Of a stretch of DNA of 64,000 bases, positions 24,581 to 32,884 are shown piece after piece. Made by a program: the position numbers and the translations under genes. Numbering within the stretch: the first letter of the stretch is position 1; every line of letters starts with the position of its first letter. The DNA is from Kitasatospora sp. MAP5-34 (GTDB lineage: Bacteria > Actinomycetota > Actinomycetes > Streptomycetales > Streptomycetaceae), in contig NZ_JARXZC010000003.1 of assembly GCF_029894335.1 (NCBI RefSeq), positions 124,001 to 188,000 of the forward strand, given 5' to 3'. Below the pieces are notes generated by a model. It saw only the letters and a program-made list of their open reading frames with translations. It searched no databases and had not been told where the DNA came from.

Positions 24581-27273
24581 GATTCGGTTCCTTCCGCTGA
24601 AACAGGCTGAGCTTTTGGTACTGGTGCTGCGGGCAGCGCGTGCTGAGCCGGGGCTGCGGCGAGCGCCTGCGGCACGGGGGACGGCGTCAGCGCGGCACGC
24701 GGCCGGGGCGGCTCGGGCGTCGGCTGAACCGCCGGAGCCACCGGAGCTGTCGGAACTGCCGGAGCCGCCGGGGTGGCGGCCGGGCTGTCCGGGCTGTCCG
24801 GGCTGTCCGGGACGACGGTGAGCGAGGCGGGCTGCAGCCGGTCGCCCCGGCCGCGCTTGTAGCCGCGCTGGAAGGAGGCGAAGGTCGACCTGGCCTCCTC
24901 GGGCGACCGCTCCCGGCCGGGGTCCGCAGACTCCTCCGGGGTGGCCGCCTTGAGCTGGGGAGCGAGGTTGGCCTGCCGTACCCGGCGGGGCAGCAGCCCG
25001 CCCGCCGGGATCGGCGCGGCGTGCGCGGGGGCCGGGGCGGCCGGGGCCGGACCGGCCTGGCCCTGGGGCTCGGCGGCGGCCTCCTCGCCCGCCCGGCGGT
25101 GGCGCCCGGTGCCACCGGAGGAGGCGCGGCGGCGGGGCAGGCCGCCCGGCGTACGGGCCGGCTCGGCGACCGCCGGGCGTGGTCCGCCGATCGGGCGCGG
25201 GGAGGACCGTACCGGCTCGTCGGCCGTGACGGGCGCCCCGGCGCTGTGCCGGTGCCCGCTGTCCTCGGCCAGCGCCGGTACGGCGACCAGCTCGCGGCGG
25301 CCGCGCCGCACGGCGGGCTTCGCACCCGCCGCCGGGACGGGCGGCGCGGCCGCCGCCGACGGGTCGAGGCCCTGGTCGACGGCCTCGGCGAGGAGTTCGC
25401 GCGGGATCAGCACCACGGCGGCCGTACCGCCGTACGGCGAGGGCCGCAGGTGCACCCTGATGCCGTGCCGGCGGGCCAGCCGGCTGACCACGAAGAGGCC
25501 CAGCCGGTCGGTGTCCGCGAGGTCGAACTCCTGCTCCACCGCGAGCCGTTGGTTGATCTCGGCGAGCGCCTGCTCGCTGAGCCCGAGCCCCCGGTCGTCG
25601 ATCTCCAGGCAGAAGCCGTGCGCGACCACCTCGCCCTGCACGGTCACCTGGGTCTGCGGCGGGGAGTAGACGGCGGCGTTCTCGACCAGCTCGGCGATCA
25701 GGTGGGTCACGTCGGCGACCGCGCTGCCCATCAGCCCGGTGCCGGGGAACGGACGGACGATCACCCGGGCGTAGTCCTCGACCTCGCCGACGGCGGCGCG
25801 GACCACGTCGACCATCCGGACGGGCTTGCGCCAGGCCCGGCCCGGCGATCCGCCGGACAGGATGATCAGGCCCTCGGCGTGCCTGCGCATCCGGGTGGTC
25901 AGGTGGTCCAGCCGGAACAGGTCCTCCAGCTCGGTCGCGTTCTCGGTGCGTCGCTCCATGGTGTCGAGCAGGGTCAGCTGGCGGTGCAGCAGCACCTGGC
26001 TGCGCCGCGCGAGGTTGACGAAGACCGCCGACACGCCCCGGCGGAGCTCGGCCTGCTCCACGGCCGCCTGGAAGGCGGCCCGCTGCACCTCGTTGAAGGC
26101 CTGCCCGACCTGCCCGATCTCGGCCCCGCCGAATTCCAGGGCGGGCGCTTCGGCCTCGACGTCCACGGCCTCGCCCCGGCGCAGCCTGAGCATCACGGCG
26201 GGCAGCCGGGTGCCGGAGATCTCCAGCGCGGCGTTCCGCAGCCCGATCAGTTCGCGGGCCAGGCCACGGCCGATCCGGTACGAGACGACGATCGAGAGCA
26301 CCACCCCGATCAGCCCGACCAGACCGGCGACGCCACCGCGGACCAGCGCGTTGTCCGTGTACGCCGTCGCCCGGGCCGCGATGGTGTCGCCCAGCCGGGT
26401 GTTCAGGTCGGCGAGGTCGTGCAGGGCCGAGGAGGCGAGGTCGTGGTAGCTGGTCTGGGACGGGTCCTTGGCGGCCTGGGCCCGGTCGCCGGAAGCCTCG
26501 AAGAACGCCTCGTCATTGGACAGGTAGGTCCAGTTGCTGCTGATCTGCAGGTCCCGGTAGTCGGCCTGGTCCTGCGGGTCGAGTTCGCTGATGTAGATGG
26601 CGAACAGCGCGCGCTGGTTGTGCAGCCCGTCCAGGGCCGCCTGGACCATCCGCTCGTCCGGCGAGCCGGTCACCCGCAGGCCCTCGATCGCGGCGTCCTC
26701 CTGGGAGAGGTACTCGCGGGCCCGCATCAGCTCGATCAGGATCATGCCCTGCCGGGGCAGCTGACCGCTCTGCCTGCTGACGAACGAGGAGCGGAAGCCG
26801 AACACGGGCTCGATCAGGTCGCCGTACTGGCCGATCACGTAGCCCCAGCTGTTGGCCGCCCGGTTGACCTGGCCCCGGAGGGCGGCCAGCTGGTCGGCGG
26901 CGTTCAGGATGCTCTGGAACCTGGCCCGCTGGCTCCGGTCGAGCTTCGAGTCCGCCGAGCCGCTCGCCTGGTAGCGCAGCAGCTGGAGGTCACGGTCGGT
27001 GACCGCCTGCGCCTGCAGGTAGGTGTCCTTGGCCGGCTGGGAGGCGGGGTCGGCGAGCGTGAGGACGGCCGCCCGGCGTTCGTCCTGGAGGTCCCGGGCG
27101 TATTCGTCGGTGGGCGCGCTGAAGCTGCGGTAGGCCGCGCTGACGTCCAGTTGGGTCCAGGCGTCGCCGGTGGTCACGAGGGTCGCGTAGACCCAGAGGC
27201 CGGTGAGCGCGACGATGGGCACCATCAGCAGCGCGATGATCTTCGCGCGGATCGAGCGGCTGCGCAGACGCAT
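24577..27273 (-). CDS. cvnA: Conservon sensor histidine kinase-like protein CvnA
   Basis: 898 residues. TM1 (about 11-31) is followed by an extracellular nitrate/nitrite-sensing-like (NIT) domain (about 45-305), TM2 (about 310-335), a HAMP-like linker, and a HATPase_c domain with N-box HLIAELVENAAVYSPP and the DRLGLFVVSRLARRHG box. As in other conservon sensors there is no clear phosphoacceptor H-box. The C-terminal 250 residues are Pro/Ala/Arg-rich and disordered, with a (DSP)n-like stretch. ATG 27273 has GAGGA 4-5 nt upstream; longer in-frame starts cross the promoter. Confidence 0.93.
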   Translation of the reverse strand: MRLRSRSIRAKIIALLMVPIVALTGLWVYATLVTTGDAWTQLDVSAAYRSFSAPTDEYARDLQDERRAAVLTLADPASQPAKDTYLQAQAVTDRDLQLLRYQASGSADSKLDRSQRARFQSILNAADQLAALRGQVNRAANSWGYVIGQYGDLIEPVFGFRSSFVSRQSGQLPRQGMILIELMRAREYLSQEDAAIEGLRVTGSPDERMVQAALDGLHNQRALFAIYISELDPQDQADYRDLQISSNWTYLSNDEAFFEASGDRAQAAKDPSQTSYHDLASSALHDLADLNTRLGDTIAARATAYTDNALVRGGVAGLVGLIGVVLSIVVSYRIGRGLARELIGLRNAALEISGTRLPAVMLRLRRGEAVDVEAEAPALEFGGAEIGQVGQAFNEVQRAAFQAAVEQAELRRGVSAVFVNLARRSQVLLHRQLTLLDTMERRTENATELEDLFRLDHLTTRMRRHAEGLIILSGGSPGRAWRKPVRMVDVVRAAVGEVEDYARVIVRPFPGTGLMGSAVADVTHLIAELVENAAVYSPPQTQVTVQGEVVAHGFCLEIDDRGLGLSEQALAEINQRLAVEQEFDLADTDRLGLFVVSRLARRHGIRVHLRPSPYGGTAAVVLIPRELLAEAVDQGLDPSAAAAPPVPAAGAKPAVRRGRRELVAVPALAEDSGHRHSAGAPVTADEPVRSSPRPIGGPRPAVAEPARTPGGLPRRRASSGGTGRHRRAGEEAAAEPQGQAGPAPAAPAPAHAAPIPAGGLLPRRVRQANLAPQLKAATPEESADPGRERSPEEARSTFASFQRGYKRGRGDRLQPASLTVVPDSPDSPDSPAATPAAPAVPTAPVAPAVQPTPEPPRPRAALTPSPVPQALAAAPAQHALPAAPVPKAQPVSAEGTES

Positions 27274-27385
27274 GGAGTCCTCGGTGGGGAAGGGCCAGGC
27301 GCGGACGGGGGTGCGGTCGTGGGGCGCTGCCCTGGGCAGCCGGAACCGGCCGGAGCGATGACGACCCGGCCGGTGGATCTGCGCG

Positions 27386-27424
27386 AGCTTACTACTCCCT
27401 GACCACTCGTTCGAAGGGTCGAAC
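27386..27424 (-). promoter_or_regulatory. Candidate cvnA promoter with palindromic operator
   Basis: GTTCGA, AGGG, TCGAAC (27409-27424) is a perfect inverted repeat. On the minus strand TTCGAA (plus 27410-27415), 18 nt and TAAGCT (plus 27386-27391) could be the promoter, so the palindrome would cover the -35. The rest of the 389-nt gap 27274-27662 shows no gene. Confidence 0.4.
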
Positions 27425-27662
27425 TCATTGTTCCGAGCCGGACCTGGACCGCACGTCATGATCATAGTCATTTGTCCGTAAAGCGGGTAATGCCCCCTGG
27501 TCGATCGGTGACATCGGGAGACTTGGCACGTGCCGATCGGGCGGAACGCACCGGCAGCCCCTGGGCAGCGGTGCGGTGATCCGGTAGCTTCGCAGCAGTC
27601 CCTCACCCGGCCGGTGCCCGGACCGGTGAGCGGCCCGGGGTCACGAGAGGATCGGGGGCGGT

Positions 27663-29483
27663 GTGCGCGAGTCCAGCAGCCCCGCCCTGCCCGCCCGGGC
27701 GGTCGGCGGCCTGGCCGACTCGGTGTACGACACCGCCGAACGCGAACCGGCCCTGGTCCAGCTCTCCCGCCGCCGGGGTGACCGGTGGCTGGATGTGACG
27801 GCCCGTCAGTTCAGGGACGAGGTCATGGCGTTGGCCAAGGGCCTGCTCGTCCGGGGCGTGCGGTACGGCGACCGGGTCGCGGTGATGTCGGGCACCCGAT
27901 ACGAGTGGACGCTCTTCGACTACGCGCTCTGGTCGATCGGCGCGATCCCCGTCCCCGTCTACCCCACCTCCTCGGCCGAGCAGGTGCGTTGGATCCTGGC
28001 CGAGACCCAGGCGATGGCCTGCGTGGTCGAGCACGAGGACCACGCGATGACGGTCGGTGCCGTCTGCGACGCGCTCCCCGACCTGACCGGTATCTGGCAG
28101 CTCGACCGGGGCTGCGTGGCCACCCTCACCGAGGACGGCCACGGCGTGCCCGACAGCCTGGTGCACCGCCAGCGCCTCGGCGTCACCCCGGACTCCGTCG
28201 CCACCGTCATCTACACCTCGGGCACCACCGGCCGCCCCAAGGGCTGCCTGCTGACCCACGGCAACTTCGCCGCCGAGGCGGACGCGCTGCTCGCCCAGTG
28301 GGGGCCGGTCTTCCGGGACAGCGGCCCGGTACCGCCCGCCACCCTGATGTTCCTGCCGCTGGCCCATGTCTACGGGCGGGTGGTGCAGATCGCGGCGGTA
28401 CGCGGCGGCGTCCGGCTGGGCCACCACGGACAGCTCACCACCGACTCGCTGCTGCCCGCCCTCGCCTCGTACCGGCCCACCTTCCTGCACGTGGTGCCGT
28501 ACATCCTCGAGAAGATCCACCAGCGCGCCCGGGAGGCCGCCGAGCAGGCCGGGCGCGGCGAACTCTTCACCCAGGCCGCCGAGACGGCCGTGGAGTGGGC
28601 CGCCGCACGCGAGCAGCGCGCCTTCGGCCACGGCCCCGGCCCCGGCCCGGCGCTGCGCCTGCGGCACCGCGCGTACGACCGCGTGGTCTACCAACGGCTG
28701 CGCGCGGTGTTCGGCGGCCGGGTGCGCAACGTGATGTGCGGCGGCTCCACCCTCACCCGCGAACTCGGCCTGTTCTTCGCCGGCGCGGGCATGACGGTGT
28801 ACGAGGGGTACGGGCTGACCGAGACCACCGCCGCCGTCACCGCCAACCCGCCCGGCAAGCCCAAGTTCGGCACGGTCGGCCTGCCCGTCCCCGGCGCCTC
28901 GGTGACGATCGGCGACGACGGCGAGGTCTGGGTCAGCGGTCCCACCATCTTCACCGGCTACCTCAACAACCCGCGCGAGACCGAGGAGAGCCGGTACGAC
29001 GGCTGGTTCGCCACCGGCGACCTCGGCGCGCTGGACGAGGACGGCTACCTCACCATCACCGGCCGCAAGAAGGAGCTGATCGTCACCAGCAGCGGCAAGA
29101 ACCTGGCCCCGGCCGCCCTGGAGGACCGGGTCCGGGCCCATCCGCTGGTCGCCCAGTGCCTGGTGGTCGGGGACGACCGCCCGTACGTGGCCGCGCTGAT
29201 CACCCTGGACGCGCAGGCCCTGGCGCACTGGCTGAAGGCCCGGGGTCGCGAACAGCTGGACCCCTGGGGGGCGTTGGCGGACGTGGAGCTGCACGCCGAG
29301 GTCCAGCGGGCGGTGGCGGCGGCCAACACCACCGTCTCCCGGGCCGAGTCGATCCGCGCCTTCCGCCTGCTGCCGAAGGAGTTCAGCCTCGAACAGGGGC
29401 TGCTGACCCCTTCTTTGAAGCTGCGCCGGCAGGCGATCGTCGAGCGGTACGCGGACGACATCGCCGAGCTCTACGCGACCTGA
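27663..29483 (+). CDS. fadD: Long-chain fatty acid-CoA ligase (AMP-forming)
   Basis: 606 residues, ANL superfamily. ATP-binding motif IYTSGTTGRPKGCLLTHGN (about 183-201), YEGYGLTETTAAVTANPP, GWFATGDLG and GRKKELIVTSSGKNLAP are all present, the last carrying the C-domain hinge and catalytic region. It lies in the FACS/FadD15 bacterial long-chain branch with the characteristic long insertion (REAAEQAGRGELF, about 290-335). It activates fatty acids to acyl-CoA for degradation or lipid synthesis. GTG 27663 is preceded by GAGAGG. It stands alone, divergent from cvnA. Confidence 0.9.
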   Translation: MRESSSPALPARAVGGLADSVYDTAEREPALVQLSRRRGDRWLDVTARQFRDEVMALAKGLLVRGVRYGDRVAVMSGTRYEWTLFDYALWSIGAIPVPVYPTSSAEQVRWILAETQAMACVVEHEDHAMTVGAVCDALPDLTGIWQLDRGCVATLTEDGHGVPDSLVHRQRLGVTPDSVATVIYTSGTTGRPKGCLLTHGNFAAEADALLAQWGPVFRDSGPVPPATLMFLPLAHVYGRVVQIAAVRGGVRLGHHGQLTTDSLLPALASYRPTFLHVVPYILEKIHQRAREAAEQAGRGELFTQAAETAVEWAAAREQRAFGHGPGPGPALRLRHRAYDRVVYQRLRAVFGGRVRNVMCGGSTLTRELGLFFAGAGMTVYEGYGLTETTAAVTANPPGKPKFGTVGLPVPGASVTIGDDGEVWVSGPTIFTGYLNNPRETEESRYDGWFATGDLGALDEDGYLTITGRKKELIVTSSGKNLAPAALEDRVRAHPLVAQCLVVGDDRPYVAALITLDAQALAHWLKARGREQLDPWGALADVELHAEVQRAVAAANTTVSRAESIRAFRLLPKEFSLEQGLLTPSLKLRRQAIVERYADDIAELYAT

Positions 29484-29512
29484 CCCCTGCCGTTCATCCG
29501 GTGCCGCCCATC

Positions 29513-29550
29513 TGGTCCAGACCTCTTGACGGGCCGCTTGGTCCAGTCCA
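29513..29550 (+). promoter_or_regulatory. Chitin-promoter direct repeats (DasR-type sites)
   Basis: TGGTCCAGACCT (29513-29524) and TGGTCCAGTCCA (29539-29550) are 12-bp direct repeats spaced 26 nt start to start, flanking the -35. Such TGGTCTAGACCT-type repeats are classical in streptomycete chitinase promoters and overlap the binding consensus of the GntR-family regulator DasR. Confidence 0.8.
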
Positions 29551-29554
29551 TTGT
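29526..29554 (+). promoter_or_regulatory. Chitinase promoter
   Basis: TTGACG (29526-29531), 17 nt, CATTGT (29549-29554), interleaved with the two 12-bp repeats. Confidence 0.65.
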
Positions 29555-29639
29555 GTGGCTCGGCCTGCGTGCGGCAGGCTGACTCCTCCCGTCCCTCCGG
29601 GAGCACTCCAGCCTTCCCCCACACCCTGGAGATTCCGTC

Positions 29640-30929
29640 ATGGAACGTGCCCGCATCACCCCACCCACCCCCAGCAGGCGCCGGCCGCGCGCCCGGGGAC
29701 CGCTCGCCGCCCTGCTCGGGCTCGGCCTGCTGGCCGGCGGCAGCCTCACCGCACTCACGCTCGGCAGCAGCGCAACCGCCGCCACCACGGCTGCCGGTAC
29801 TGCTCTCGGCAGCAACTGGTACGCCAGCGCCCCCTACCTGATGCCCGAGGACAACAGCCCGCCGGATGCTGCGGCCGTCATGGACGCCACCGGCCAGAAG
29901 GCGTTCCAGCTGGCCTTCATCCTGGACGGCGGCAGCTGCCGGCCCGCCTGGGGCGGTACGTCCGCCATCACCACCGACACCACCATGCCCGCCGTGATCC
30001 AGACCATCCGGAGCAAGGGCGGCGACGTCTCGGTCTCCTTCGGCGGATACGGCGGCACCAAGCTGGGCCAGACCTGCGGCACCCCGGAGGCCACCGCCGC
30101 CGGGTACCAGAAGGTCGTCGACAAGTACCAGTTGAAGGCGGTCGACTTCGATCTGGAGGAGCCCGAGTACGAGAACACGGCCGCCATCCACAACGAGATC
30201 GGCGCGGCCCGGCTGCTCCAGCAGAACAACCCCGGCCTGTACGTCTCGATCACCACGGCGGGCACCACCTCGGGCACCGGCTGGTTCGGGCAGCAGATGC
30301 TGGACGAGGCCAAGTCGCAGGGCTTCACGCCGAACAACTACTCGATCATGCCCTTCGACGGTGGCTTCAGCGGCGGGGCCGCGCAGACCGACGCGCTCGT
30401 CAAGTTCAACGCGCTGCTCCAGTCCACCTTCGGCTGGAACGAGGCCACCGCGTACGCCCACGAGGGCGTCTCGATGATGAACGGGCGCACCGACTCCGCC
30501 GAGTACTTCCGGCAGGCCGACTTCCAGACCGTGCTGGACTTCGCCACCGCCCACGGGCTGGCCCGCTACACCTTCTGGTCCGTCAACCGGGACCGGCAGT
30601 GCACGGGCGCGGTGGACCCGGGGCTCTCCGGCTCCTGCTCCAGCGTGGCGCAGAGCGACTGGGACTTCACCAAGTACACCGTCCGCTTCGCCGGGGCCAC
30701 CCCGCCCACCACCGCGCCTCCGACCAGCCCGCCCCCGACCTCGTCCTCGCCGTCACCGTCGTCCTCGGGCAGCTGCACGGCGGCGCCGTGGGACAGCACC
30801 AAGGTCTACACGGCGGGCAACACGGTCTCCTACGGCGGCCACCAGTGGCACGCCAAGTGGTGGACCCTGAACGAGAACCCGAGCGCGAGCGGCCAGTGGG
30901 GCGTCTGGGCCGACGACGGTCCCTGCTGA
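29640..30929 (+). CDS. Secreted GH18 chitinase with C-terminal CBM5/12
   Basis: 429 residues. A long twin-arginine-like signal (SRRRPRARGPLAALLGLGLLAGG, to about residue 48) precedes a GH18 barrel (about 55-355). The catalytic motif reads KAVDFDLEEPE, i.e. D-x-D-x-E with Val-Asp replacing the usual Asp-Gly start of DGxDxDxE; the acid/base Glu is present. VSFGGYGG matches the SxGG motif. A Pro/Ser/Thr linker (about 357-380) leads to a CBM5/12 chitin-binding domain with APWDSTKVYTAGNTVSY and HAKWWT. It hydrolyses chitin extracellularly. Upstream DasR-type repeats imply induction by chitin breakdown products. Confidence 0.92.
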   Translation: MERARITPPTPSRRRPRARGPLAALLGLGLLAGGSLTALTLGSSATAATTAAGTALGSNWYASAPYLMPEDNSPPDAAAVMDATGQKAFQLAFILDGGSCRPAWGGTSAITTDTTMPAVIQTIRSKGGDVSVSFGGYGGTKLGQTCGTPEATAAGYQKVVDKYQLKAVDFDLEEPEYENTAAIHNEIGAARLLQQNNPGLYVSITTAGTTSGTGWFGQQMLDEAKSQGFTPNNYSIMPFDGGFSGGAAQTDALVKFNALLQSTFGWNEATAYAHEGVSMMNGRTDSAEYFRQADFQTVLDFATAHGLARYTFWSVNRDRQCTGAVDPGLSGSCSSVAQSDWDFTKYTVRFAGATPPTTAPPTSPPPTSSSPSPSSSGSCTAAPWDSTKVYTAGNTVSYGGHQWHAKWWTLNENPSASGQWGVWADDGPC

Positions 30930-30956
30930 GCAGCGCGGGTAGGTACTGACAGCGAG

Positions 30957-30986
30957 TCGGCCGCACCCCTGGCGGGGTGCGGCCGA
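30957..30986. terminator. Bidirectional terminator
   Basis: TCGGCCGCACCCC and GGGGTGCGGCCGA form a perfect 13-bp stem with a 4-nt loop between the convergent chitinase and lipase genes. Confidence 0.8.
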
Positions 30987-31006
30987 CCGTTCCTGACGGT
31001 GGGGCG

Positions 31007-31804
31007 TCAGGCTCCGGCAGTCATGGCGGGCAGGTAGCCGCCCGCCTGGCCGGAGGCGTTGGGGTGGTAGCTCTCGTCGATCGGGAAGGTGGTGCTGTTC
31101 AGCCAGGTGCTGCTGTCGCCGCAGATCTCGTGGCTCGCGAACAGGCCGCGGACGTCCTCGAAGGTGAAGCCCGCGTTGGCGACTCTCTTGGCGATCACGC
31201 CGTCGAGGGTGTCCGCCGCGCCGTTGATCGCGTTCCGCTTGGTGTCGCTGATGCCGAACCAGCAGTTACCGGGGACCTGGTAGAGGTGCGGGTAACCGAG
31301 CACCACCACGTGCGCGTTGGGGGCCGCGCTGTGGATCGCCGAGTAGACCTGGTCGAGCTTGCCGGGCAGGGTGTTGGTCGCGTACGCCTCGGCGTTGCTG
31401 ACGGCGTTGAGGCAGGAGCTGTCGGAACTCAGCACACAGGTCTCCATCGTGCTGGCGAACCCGGCGTCGTTGCCGCCGATGGTGAGGCTCACCAGGGTGG
31501 TGGAGGAGTCGAGGGCGGAGATCTGGCTGTTCAGCACGTCGCCGGTGACGGCCCCCGAACAGGCGACGAAGGCGAAGGCCGACGGGCTGTTGGCGTTCTT
31601 CCAGAGGTAGGGGTAGGAGTTGTAACTCCGCTTACAGCTACCACTCTCGCTGGTGTAGTTGCCGGCTCCGACGCCGGAGGAGTAGGAGTCCCCCAGTGCG
31701 GCGTAGTGAACCGACGCGGCGTTCGCGGTGGTCGCGGCGGCGATGGTGGAGAGGGAGAGCAGGGCTGCCAGGCTGGCGGCGAACACAACACGGGCTGAGC
31801 GCAC
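31007..31804 (-). CDS. Secreted SGNH/GDSL lipase or esterase
   Basis: 265 residues. A signal peptide (about 1-30, ending TTANA) precedes an SGNH hydrolase. Block I is ALGDSYSSGVGAG (nucleophile Ser), the oxyanion-hole Gly is in VACSGAVTGD, block III is TIGGNDAGF (Asn), and block V is DESYHPNASGQ (catalytic His, Asp absent two residues before as in other Streptomyces members). Six cysteines suit three disulfides, as in the S. rimosus lipase and S. scabies esterase relatives. GTG 31804 has GGAGGT 4 nt upstream; the ATG 12 nt earlier would consume that ribosome site. Confidence 0.92.
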   Translation of the reverse strand: MRSARVVFAASLAALLSLSTIAAATTANAASVHYAALGDSYSSGVGAGNYTSESGSCKRSYNSYPYLWKNANSPSAFAFVACSGAVTGDVLNSQISALDSSTTLVSLTIGGNDAGFASTMETCVLSSDSSCLNAVSNAEAYATNTLPGKLDQVYSAIHSAAPNAHVVVLGYPHLYQVPGNCWFGISDTKRNAINGAADTLDGVIAKRVANAGFTFEDVRGLFASHEICGDSSTWLNSTTFPIDESYHPNASGQAGGYLPAMTAGA

Positions 31805-31936
31805 GGGCACCTCCATGGAGTGATGCGGGTCACATTTTTGTACCAGTCAGTAGCTACCCGCGATAGTGCCCATGCCAAAGTTGTTGCGGAGCGCTGCTTT
31901 TATCGCCGCGTCAGACCTGAAATGTGTCAAGTTGAC

Positions 31937-31969
31937 TGTCGGACAAGCAGGTTGTCCCGTTGTCCGACA
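31937..31969 (-). terminator. Inverted repeat after the NUDIX gene
   Basis: TGTCGGACAA and TTGTCCGACA form a perfect 10-bp inverted repeat with a 13-nt loop, just 3' of the NUDIX stop and upstream of the lipase. It could be a terminator or an operator. Confidence 0.5.
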
Positions 31970-31976
31970 CCCGACA

Positions 31977-32576
31977 TCAGTGGAAGAAGGTCATCCCGGT
32001 GTGCGGCAGTTCCTCGATCGTCTCGTTGGCGGCGGCCGGTACCCCGAGCTCGAGGACGGCGGCGCTGACGGCTACCCGCGCCTGCCGCAGACCTGGAGCG
32101 CCCCAACCGAGCAACTCGACCGCGAGCCCGGGGGCGACCAGCAGCCGCCGGTAGTGACGGCCCGAGGCCGGGTCGGGAGCGGTCGGCCCCACCGCGCGCA
32201 GCGGGGCCGCCATCCGGACCCGCGCACACTCGTGCCCGCCGTTCGCGGAACCGACCCGGTCGTAGAGGTAGCCGAGGTAGTACGGCCGACCGATCAGCGC
32301 CTGGGCCTCCTCCGCCGCCTCGCGGGCGAGCGCGGCCCCCGGGTCGCCGTCGTCCTCCGGCTCCAGCGAGCCGCCCGGCAGGCTGACCACGCCGTCCTTG
32401 GGGTTCACCAGCGTCAGCACCCGCCCGTCCGGCACGAAGAGCCACCCCCAGGACTGCTTGACCGGCAGGTCACCGGGCACCGTCTCACCGGGACGCCACG
32501 GCCACCCGGCGATGGGCCGCCGCCGAACGCGGCCGAGCAGCTCGGCAATCTCCGCGCTGTACTCGATGCGGCTCAT
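31977..32576 (-). CDS. NUDIX hydrolase-domain protein
   Basis: 199 residues. A NUDIX fold is centred on SLPGGSLEPEDDGDPGAALAREAAEEAQAL (about 65-95). The REAAEEAQ core is intact but the spacing after GG is longer and the terminal Gly is lost, so the box is atypical. Such proteins hydrolyse nucleoside-diphosphate derivatives; the substrate is unknown. The N-terminal RRRPIAGWPWRPGE segment is not typical of standard NUDIX proteins. ATG 32576 is preceded by GGAGG. A short repeat (GTGCAGTGGTCTCGGTGT, twice) lies upstream at about 32624-32655. Confidence 0.75.
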   Translation of the reverse strand: MSRIEYSAEIAELLGRVRRRPIAGWPWRPGETVPGDLPVKQSWGWLFVPDGRVLTLVNPKDGVVSLPGGSLEPEDDGDPGAALAREAAEEAQALIGRPYYLGYLYDRVGSANGGHECARVRMAAPLRAVGPTAPDPASGRHYRRLLVAPGLAVELLGWGAPGLRQARVAVSAAVLELGVPAAANETIEELPHTGMTFFH

Positions 32577-32884
32577 TCGTCCCCCTCCGGTGTCCGGCCG
32601 TCAAGGCGTGCGGTGATCTCGGTGTGCAGTGGTCTCGGTGTGTGCAGTGGTCTCGGCGCGTGCCCCGTGAACCTGCGCCGTGGTCCGGTGCCGGGGGCGC
32701 GACTGTACCGCCGCGCGCCCTGCCTGTTGATCTTCCCCGAACATCCGGTCGATGAACAGCCCTGACCGCCGCCCGGGGCATGCCGGACCGGCACGCCCCG
32801 GGCGGCCGTATCCCGGCCCGGTCGCGGCCCTGCCCCGGCCCTGCCCCGGACGTGCTCGGTCGGCGACTCGTCAGCTCTCCCCCG

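Noticed and set aside
24780-24815. GGCTGTCCG repeats in cvnA as a regulatory repeat.
   Set aside because: In frame they encode the Asp-Ser-Pro repeats of the disordered CvnA C-terminus.
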